From the NCBI GenBank assembly GCA_934307185.1, contig CAKRCJ010000071.1, forward strand, positions 1 through 9,318: a DNA stretch of 9,318 bases, in the 5' to 3' direction. The notes under the pieces are model-generated. The model was given only the letters and a program-made list of their open reading frames with translations, was not told the origin of the DNA and searched no databases. Origin of the DNA: an uncultured Roseburia sp. Lineage in GTDB: Bacteria > Bacillota > Clostridia > Lachnospirales > Lachnospiraceae. Position numbers and translations under genes: made by a program. Positions 5,659 to 9,318 of the stretch are shown piece after piece; within the stretch, counting starts at the first letter, position 1; each line of letters starts with the position of its first letter.

Positions 5659-6600
5659 TTATGGTAAAAGAAAAGGAAACAAACTCATCTGCCCATTAAT
5701 CCAGCTTTTCTGTTCTGCTTCATGAATGGTATCCTCTGGGCGCACATTTCCAATTAAAAGAGGAGAGTGCGGATTGCGGTTTACATAATTCTGGCATACT
5801 GTCTGCTCATCATAGTTTGCATAGCAGTAGCGGCACAGATGTGGGCAGGTATTATAAGCCCCGATGTCGCTTTCGAGAAAGCAGGCACATTCTTTTCGAA
5901 GCGGCTGCTTTTTGGGAAAAGCTAAGGAAGTGTGGAGGGCAGTTTCATAAACTTTCTGCGTCATGCAGCCGCTGCAGTCTGCACCAAAAGGCGCCAGTTC
6001 GTCTCCCTCTCCGCACGGGCGGATTGTCATTCCATAGCCGGCAGCAATTTTAATCATTTTTTTTCCAAGAAAAATCCGCTCGTCTTTTGGCACACTTTTT
6101 ACTTCGGGAAAATTTTTTCTTACCTTCTGATACAGGTCAATAAAACTGATGACACAGGTTTTTGTCGCGCCGCTTAAGCGCGCTGCCATGTGTTCGAAGG
6201 TTTTCAAATGGTAATCTATCGTATATTTTTCATTCAAAAAAATCGGGTCATAGCGCCAGCCCATTGCATCGGGACTGACAATATCGGAGAGCGTGAGAAA
6301 GGTATCAATTACTTTTTCTTTTTTCGGGACGCGAGGTTCAATGTCGGTGCCATATGGCGTGATTGTCACAAACCAGTACATGCCGAAGGGTTTTAATAAA
6401 TCCATATATTTTAACATTGGCGCCGGATTTTTTGAGCAGAAGCCGATAAGGTCTACGACGGCAGGGTCGAGACGGTATTTTGTTACCTGTACCGGGTTAT
6501 ATGGATTGCGGACAAGGACATAGCCTTCTTTTATCCGGTTTGCAAACCAGTCCGCATAAAATGCCGGGATATCGGTGCGCATGCCTGTCTGTAAAATCAT
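5659..6600 (-). CDS. DUF1848 domain protein (TIM-barrel, C-terminal CxxxCxxC cluster)
   Basis: This 313-residue protein covers a whole DUF1848 domain: N-terminal MILQTGMRTDIPAFYADWFA, the YVLVRNPYNPVQVTKY segment, MYWFVTITPYGTDIEP, the signature GWRYDPIF (about 114-121), FIDLY, and a C-terminal Cys-rich part with GADCSGCM (Cys209, Cys212), Cys238, Cys240 and CPHLCRYCYA (Cys252, 256, 259). The last has the CxxxCxxC spacing that binds a 4Fe-4S cluster in radical SAM enzymes, but at the far end of the barrel rather than near the N-terminus. The family has no assigned reaction that I know of. The frame extends to a TTG at 6651, but AGGTGA sits five bases or so before the ATG at 6598-6600, where family homology begins. 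It is probably its own transcription unit, diverging from the lipoprotein gene. Confidence 0.88.
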   Translation of the reverse strand: MILQTGMRTDIPAFYADWFANRIKEGYVLVRNPYNPVQVTKYRLDPAVVDLIGFCSKNPAPMLKYMDLLKPFGMYWFVTITPYGTDIEPRVPKKEKVIDTFLTLSDIVSPDAMGWRYDPIFLNEKYTIDYHLKTFEHMAARLSGATKTCVISFIDLYQKVRKNFPEVKSVPKDERIFLGKKMIKIAAGYGMTIRPCGEGDELAPFGADCSGCMTQKVYETALHTSLAFPKKQPLRKECACFLESDIGAYNTCPHLCRYCYANYDEQTVCQNYVNRNPHSPLLIGNVRPEDTIHEAEQKSWINGQMSLFPFLLP

Positions 6601-6653
6601 GGGTTCACCTGCTTTCTTAAATAGTGTTTCACGTTTTGGAGTTCTGAACAATT

Positions 6654-6700
6654 AATGTAAGGAACAACTGCAAATAATCAAGATTATTTTATCATAATCT
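6654..6700 (-). promoter_or_regulatory. candidate DUF1848 promoter with repeated GATTAT half-sites
   Basis: On the minus strand TTGATT (plus 6676-6681), 16 bases and TACATT (plus 6654-6659) form a plausible promoter, placing the start of the transcript near 6647. Covering the -35 is an 18-bp palindrome, AAATAATC (6672-6679), AA, GATTATTT (6682-6689). A third copy, ATAATCT (6694-6700), pairs with AGATTAT (6681-6687). Three alternating half-sites over one promoter suggest a dimeric regulator binding cooperatively. Confidence 0.4.
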
Positions 6701-6715
6701 GGCAGGTTGTAACAA

Positions 6716-6744
6716 TTGTCATTCTATCAGCTCAATGCTAAAAT
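6716..6744 (+). promoter_or_regulatory. sigma-A promoter of the lipoprotein gene
   Basis: TTGTCA (6716-6721), a 17-base spacer and TAAAAT (6739-6744), with TGC directly before the -10 (extended -10 element), is one of the best promoters in the window. The leader is about 70 bases. It contains CCTGTT (6764-6769) and AACAGG (6788-6793), which can pair and partly mask the first AGGAG. Confidence 0.7.
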
Positions 6745-6806
6745 AAAAAAGCAGCCAGAAAACCCTGTTATTGCAACTATAGGATAAAACAGGAGAAGGT
6801 GCAGAA

Positions 6807-6824
6807 ATGAGGCACAAAAAATGA
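6807..6824 (+). CDS. possible five-codon leader peptide
   Basis: ATG AGG CAC AAA AAA TGA encodes MRHKK. It lies seven bases after the GAAGG of AGGAGAAGG (6791-6799), and its TGA overlaps the lipoprotein ATG as ATGA. The better ribosome site thus serves the mini-ORF, while the lipoprotein start has only an internal GAGG eight bases upstream, which would suit translational coupling. It may equally be accidental. Confidence 0.25.
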   Translation: MRHKK

Positions 6825-7939
6825 AAAAGAAATTAGTTACATTTATAATAACCGGAATGCTTGCAGTATCACTTGCAGCATGTGGAAACACACAGACAAC
6901 AGATACCGCAGAAAACAATGCAGACCAGATGACAAATCAGGAAACGGTGGAAAGTCAGGCAAAACCGGAACAAAAGAAAAACAATACGAAGGAAGAAGCC
7001 ACAGACAAAAACACGGCAGACGCGGAAAAAAGTACAGAACAAGTCTCAGACAAAAACGAAACCACAGACCTTACATTTGAGGACCTGTCAAAATATACAT
7101 TCCAATTCTGCAGTGGTGCAGGAGGCTGGTCTACCGATTTTGAAATAGAAAAGGATGGTTCTTTTACAGGAATGTATCATGATTCGGATATGGGAGACGT
7201 TGGGGAAGGCTATGAGAATGGAACCATATATTACTGCAGCTTTTCAGGAGATTTTACGGATCTGACAAAGATTAATGATTATACCTACGAAATGAAGATG
7301 GCAGACATTTCCTATGCGAATACACCCGGGGAAGAAGAAATTGTGGATAATGTAAAATATATTTACACAGATGTCTATGGATTAGACGGTACAGACACAT
7401 TTAAAGTATATCTTCCGGGCGCACCGGTAAGTGAGCTGTCGGAAGAAGTATATTTCTGGGTACAAAGCGCAAACCATCCGGCAAATGATGACAGTGAGGA
7501 CCAGACAGCAGATAAACTGACAATTCCGATCATTGTGAATGAAGAAATGCAATACGGAATTTATTCTTATATAAGACAGACGCCATATGAAGAAGCAAAA
7601 ATGAATTTGGAAAATTATAAAACATCATATGAGGAATTGGAAGCACAACTTGCCACTAATGCAGCAACACAAGTGGAAATGGATAATTACTCACAGTTGA
7701 TGTATGAAAACAGTGACGATTGTCTCAACCTCATCTGGCATCTCATAAAATACAACACAGCGGAAGAAAAATTCAATGAAATTCTTGACGAACAGAGGCA
7801 GTGGATTGCAGACAAGGAAGCAGCAGGCAATGAAATTCTTGAAGAAAACAATGGTTCTTCAGCACAGATGGACTACTATCAAAAACTTGCAGAGCTTACG
7901 ATGGAGCGGTGCGAGGAATTAATCGAATATTTGAAATAG
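6821..7939 (+). CDS. secreted lipoprotein with Thr/Glu/Lys linker and LprI-like C-terminal region
   Basis: This 372-residue surface lipoprotein starts with a type II signal peptide: MKKK, hydrophobic 5-20, lipobox LAAC with the acylated Cys at 21. Residues 22-84 are a low-complexity Thr/Asn/Glu/Lys linker that would span the cell wall. Residues about 85-250 form a beta-rich domain with GGWSTDFEIEKDGSFTG, HDSDMGD and LPGAPVSELSEEVYFW, a pattern I associate with uncharacterised Lachnospiraceae lipoproteins. Residues about 255-372 are helical and acidic and contain EQRQWIADKEAA (324-335), like the Q-R-x-W-I-x-x-R/K-D/E motif of the LprI/DUF1311 lysozyme-inhibitor-like domain. It may bind a cell-wall enzyme or ligand outside the membrane, but this is inference. 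It has a strong promoter at 6716-6744; I see no terminator directly after the stop. Confidence 0.85.
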   Translation: MKKKLVTFIITGMLAVSLAACGNTQTTDTAENNADQMTNQETVESQAKPEQKKNNTKEEATDKNTADAEKSTEQVSDKNETTDLTFEDLSKYTFQFCSGAGGWSTDFEIEKDGSFTGMYHDSDMGDVGEGYENGTIYYCSFSGDFTDLTKINDYTYEMKMADISYANTPGEEEIVDNVKYIYTDVYGLDGTDTFKVYLPGAPVSELSEEVYFWVQSANHPANDDSEDQTADKLTIPIIVNEEMQYGIYSYIRQTPYEEAKMNLENYKTSYEELEAQLATNAATQVEMDNYSQLMYENSDDCLNLIWHLIKYNTAEEKFNEILDEQRQWIADKEAAGNEILEENNGSSAQMDYYQKLAELTMERCEELIEYLK

Positions 7940-7989
7940 ATGATCTTCTTCTGAGTGAGGCAATTCTGTGATTTGTAAACGGACAATCA

Positions 7990-8018
7990 TTGTGGAAACT
8001 AAAATAAAATGCTATATT
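7990..8018 (+). promoter_or_regulatory. extended -10 promoter before the DUF4214 remnant
   Basis: TATATT (8013-8018) is preceded by TGC (extended -10), and a weak TTGTGG (7990-7995) lies 17 bases upstream. Transcription would begin near 8025, virtually at the in-frame ATG of 8026. This favours the downstream ATG at 8075, which has its own GGGAG, as the original start. Confidence 0.5.
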
Positions 8019-8074
8019 TTTATGTATGAATGATTTGCTGTTAAAACGAAAACATCACAAGGGAGAAAAGAGAA

Positions 8075-8262
8075 ATGAAAAAAATACTTTTAGCAAAGTA
8101 ACGGCATTTTTAATGGCGATACTGGTAAGTGTTAGTTTATTGGCTGTATTTCCAGAGACAGTGCAGGCAGCCGACGAGGCGGGAGTTCGTGCATTTGTCA
8201 CACGAATGTATGAAACGTGTTTGAACAGGGAACCGGAGATTGGACTTCAGACAATATCGTAG
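8075..8262 (+). pseudogene. secreted DUF4214 protein, frameshifted at the start and truncated
   Basis: GGGAGA (8061-8066) lies eight bases before ATG 8075-8077, the obvious start. That frame hits TAA after eight codons (MKKILLAK). One base over, the frame reads NTFSKVTAFLMAILVSVSLL and ends ...ETVQA-ADEAG, a textbook signal peptide and cleavage site, followed by VRAFVTRMYETCLNREPE, the opening of a DUF4214 repeat as found in secreted and cell-surface clostridial proteins. Adding one A to the seven-A tract at 8078-8084 would restore the frame. The open frame also reaches back to an ATG at 8026, which would be nearly leaderless. After CLNREPE the frame ends in QTIS at 8262, while another frame gives GDWTSDN, like the next DUF4214 residues, so a second shift lies near 8231-8240. 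Full-length relatives are far longer; this is a remnant. Confidence 0.65.
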
Positions 8263-8423
8263 TAAATGGAGCCTGTATGGCATGTCAACAGAGTAGCCGT
8301 ATTACTAAGGGATATAGTGATGGCAGTCATTCGTCTGCCGAGTATGATGGCGGTTCGTTTGTTCAGTATGATGGTGGGGTGGTAGCATATGAGGTATGGG
8401 TTGATTTCCCTAGTACAAAATAA
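8217..8423 (+). pseudogene. unrecognised ORF continuing from the DUF4214 remnant
   Basis: From GTG 8217 the frame gives 68 codons to TAA at 8421-8423. Its first part (GTGDWTSDNIV) looks like frameshifted DUF4214 sequence, and the rest, with GYSDGSHSSAEYDGGSF and QYDGGVVAYEVWVDFP, is polar, glycine- and tyrosine-rich and matches nothing I know. The start has no ribosome site. The rest may be a piece of another surface protein joined by deletion. Confidence 0.3.
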
Positions 8424-8430
8424 ATATTGA

Positions 8431-8586
8431 CATAAATTTTCTGTTTTTGGGTGCAGCTTAGAAAATCTAACGGTCATTCCAATCACAGATACAAAAAATA
8501 TCGAATATGGTTTTTACTACAGAAGTAATGAAAACTATATCCGATATTTTATGGACCTGTATAAAAAATCATCAGTGAACCGGTAG
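8431..8586 (+). pseudogene. C-terminal protein fragment (LysR effector-domain-like or lipoprotein-like)
   Basis: This stop-free stretch runs from 8431 to TAG at 8584-8586 and contains ENLTVIPITDTKNIEYGFYY followed by a helix NYIRYFMDLYKKS. The strand-turn-strand-helix pattern resembles the end of a LysR effector domain (compare VPIADEGAIVTFYLI in the gene at 2051-2872). It also resembles KLTIPIIVNEEMQYGIYSYI in the lipoprotein at 6821-7939, so a decayed copy of the latter is possible. It has no start codon and no ribosome site. It is a remnant, with its parent undecided. Confidence 0.35.
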
Positions 8587-8590
8587 GCAG

Positions 8591-8911
8591 TTATTTTTTC
8601 AGCAGCCCGAAATGCTCCTCCATATTTCCACCGAAAATGGCATTTTTATAGCCAAGTTTTTTGAAGGCTTTTACCGCTTTTTCCGGTCGGAAATTGTAAC
8701 TGCCAATAATATAAAGAGAAGTTTCCTTATCCGGAAATCTCCTTAAAATCCGGTCTTCGGTAATCTTATCCAATGGAATATTGACAGCGCCGCCGACATG
8801 ACCGTGGTTAAATTCATCTTTGGAACGGCAGTCGATTAACATGGCATTTTCAGAAGTATGGGCTTTGTTAATCGCTTCGTTCACCGTCAGTTTTTTCTGG
8901 AAAATACTCAT
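8591..8911 (-). CDS. rhodanese-fold protein lacking the catalytic cysteine
   Basis: This 106-residue single-domain rhodanese homology protein is predicted cytoplasmic. Visible are the CH2A-like motif LIDCRSKDEFNHGHVGGAVN (25-44) followed by IPL, and the C-terminal KKLGYKNAIFGGNMEEHFG. In active sulfurtransferases the loop reads C-x-x-G-x-R before the helix; here it is GSYNFR (70-75), so the persulfide-forming Cys is Gly70 while the Arg is kept. Sulfur transfer by the usual mechanism is therefore unlikely; a binding or regulatory role is possible. Two starts compete: ATG at 8909-8911 with GAGTGA five bases upstream (chosen), or GTG at 8918-8920, which adds three residues. It is transcribed alone from a good promoter at 8949-8977. 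Confidence 0.85.
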   Translation of the reverse strand: MSIFQKKLTVNEAINKAHTSENAMLIDCRSKDEFNHGHVGGAVNIPLDKITEDRILRRFPDKETSLYIIGSYNFRPEKAVKAFKKLGYKNAIFGGNMEEHFGLLKK

Positions 8912-8948
8912 CTTGTTCACTCACTTTCTAAAAAAGTATAATGTAACA

Positions 8949-8977
8949 ATTCTACTACGGAAAAGTTTTTCCGTCAA
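8949..8977 (-). promoter_or_regulatory. rhodanese-gene promoter with an 18-bp palindromic operator
   Basis: On the minus strand TTGACG (plus 8972-8977), 17 bases and TAGAAT (plus 8949-8954) match sigma-A consensus at five of six positions each. The spacer is almost filled by a perfect palindrome, ACGGAAAA (8957-8964), GT, TTTTCCGT (8967-8974), which slightly overlaps the -35. A repressor bound there would exclude polymerase; an activator working by spacer distortion is less likely because the spacer is the optimal 17. Confidence 0.7.
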
Positions 8978-9229
8978 TGAGAAATAATGTGTGATTTTCT
9001 TATAAAAATCTAAAAAAATCCCCATAAAGATATTACTCAACTTTCCCACCGGAAAATCTGGTATAAACACTTGATTTTCAAGCAAAATAATTAAATAAAT
9101 TGGTGCATTGACATAAACTGGAGACGCTTTCTGCAGATATCACATCCGTACTGAAAAGTAAAGTAACCGAATGGATTAACTGAAAAATATTGATATGAAC
9201 TAAGTAGATTTACAGGATATCATAAAAGT
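8978..9229. other. gene-free stretch with a short possible gene remnant
   Basis: No complete gene is visible. At 9112-9183 (+) a 23-codon open frame ends in TGA and reads HKLETLSADITSVLKSKVTE then WIN, which looks like the natural helical end of a protein rather than noise, and a plus-strand terminator follows 47 bases later. The parent gene is not recognised, and the frame is closed by a TGA at 9109-9111. The remaining bases are AT-rich spacer. Confidence 0.3.
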
Positions 9230-9230
9230 A

Positions 9231-9264
9231 GAGGCTTCATTCAATAATGAGTGAGGCTTCTTTT
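9231..9264 (+). terminator. Rho-independent terminator with G-U pairs
   Basis: GAGGCTTCATTC (9231-9242) and GAGTGAGGCTTC (9249-9260) pair over 12 positions in RNA, with three G-U wobbles and an AATAAT loop, then TTTT and, after AG, another TTTT. Read on the minus strand the wobbles become A-C mismatches, so it works for plus-strand transcripts only. It probably belongs to the lost gene whose end may be at 9112-9183. The last 54 bases of the window hold nothing I can identify. Confidence 0.65.
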
Positions 9265-9318
9265 AGTTTTGCTTATGGGTTTGAAGTGTTGGAAATTTAT
9301 AGACATTTTCTTATCGTA

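Noticed and set aside
5817..6523. Plus-strand ORFs inside the DUF1848 gene
   Set aside because: They lie entirely opposite DUF1848 codons and show no start signals or protein-like composition.
6601..6651. TTG at 6651 as the DUF1848 start
   Set aside because: It adds 17 residues unlike the family, would start at or before the likely transcript start, and lacks a ribosome site.
6880..7080. Lys/Arg-rich ORF within the lipoprotein linker
   Set aside because: It is an out-of-frame reading of the repetitive A-rich linker codons.
8427..8432. TTGACA as a -35 promoter element
   Set aside because: No -10-like hexamer lies 15-19 bases downstream and only a gene fragment follows.
9108..9113. TTGACA as a -35 promoter element
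   Set aside because: The expected -10 position reads CTGCAG; no gene starts downstream before the terminator.
1..9318. CRISPR array, tRNA, rRNA, insertion sequence or att site
   Set aside because: No regularly spaced repeats, cloverleaf sequences, transposase or integrase motifs, or paired terminal repeats were seen.

Overview
The window reads as low-to-medium GC Firmicutes DNA, most likely a gut clostridium of the Lachnospiraceae type. The support is AGGAG-type ribosome binding sites, sigma-A-like promoters, intrinsic hairpin terminators, AT-biased codons, and a gene mix (XRE and LysR regulators, aldo/keto reductases, DUF1848, a Thr/Glu/Lys-linker lipoprotein, a DUF4214 remnant, a class M sirtuin remnant) common in that group. 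I see no rRNA, tRNA, CRISPR array, transposase or integrase.

Layout. Bases 1-1500 are strikingly AT-rich. They hold a small XRE repressor (258-590, +), a converging DUF6809-like small gene (587-835, -) whose stop overlaps the repressor's stop, and a doubtful ORF (1136-1450, +) followed by a good terminator. Bases 1495-2039 are a gene graveyard: the 3' end of an HxlR regulator (-), an internal piece of a class M (SirTM-like) sirtuin (+) and the 5' end of a TetR regulator (-) abut one another. Bases 2051-3936 hold a LysR regulator (-) divergent from an aldo/keto reductase (+), with inverted repeats over both candidate promoters. This is a classic regulator/target pair.

Bases 4008-6600 hold three minus-strand genes, each apparently its own unit: a GNAT acetyltransferase, a second and unrelated-subfamily aldo/keto reductase, and a DUF1848 protein with a C-terminal CxxxCxxC cluster. 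Bases 6716-7939 hold a lipoprotein with a well-matched extended -10 promoter and an LprI-like C-terminal region. Bases 8026-8586 are a second graveyard: a secreted DUF4214 protein frameshifted right after its start codon, an unrecognised ORF, and a C-terminal fragment of another protein. Bases 8591-8911 (-) encode a rhodanese-fold protein whose catalytic Cys is replaced by Gly, under a strong-looking promoter with an 18-bp palindrome in its spacer. The last 300 bases hold only a short possible remnant and a terminator.

How it fits together. The intact genes look like small redox, detoxification or sensing units with local regulators, separated by two patches of decayed genes. I do not find a convincing previously undescribed multi-gene system. 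The leads most worth following are the three-gene mosaic at 1495-2039, the palindrome-controlled rhodanese without its catalytic Cys, the DUF1848 gene with half-sites at its promoter, and the A7-tract frameshift at 8078-8084.
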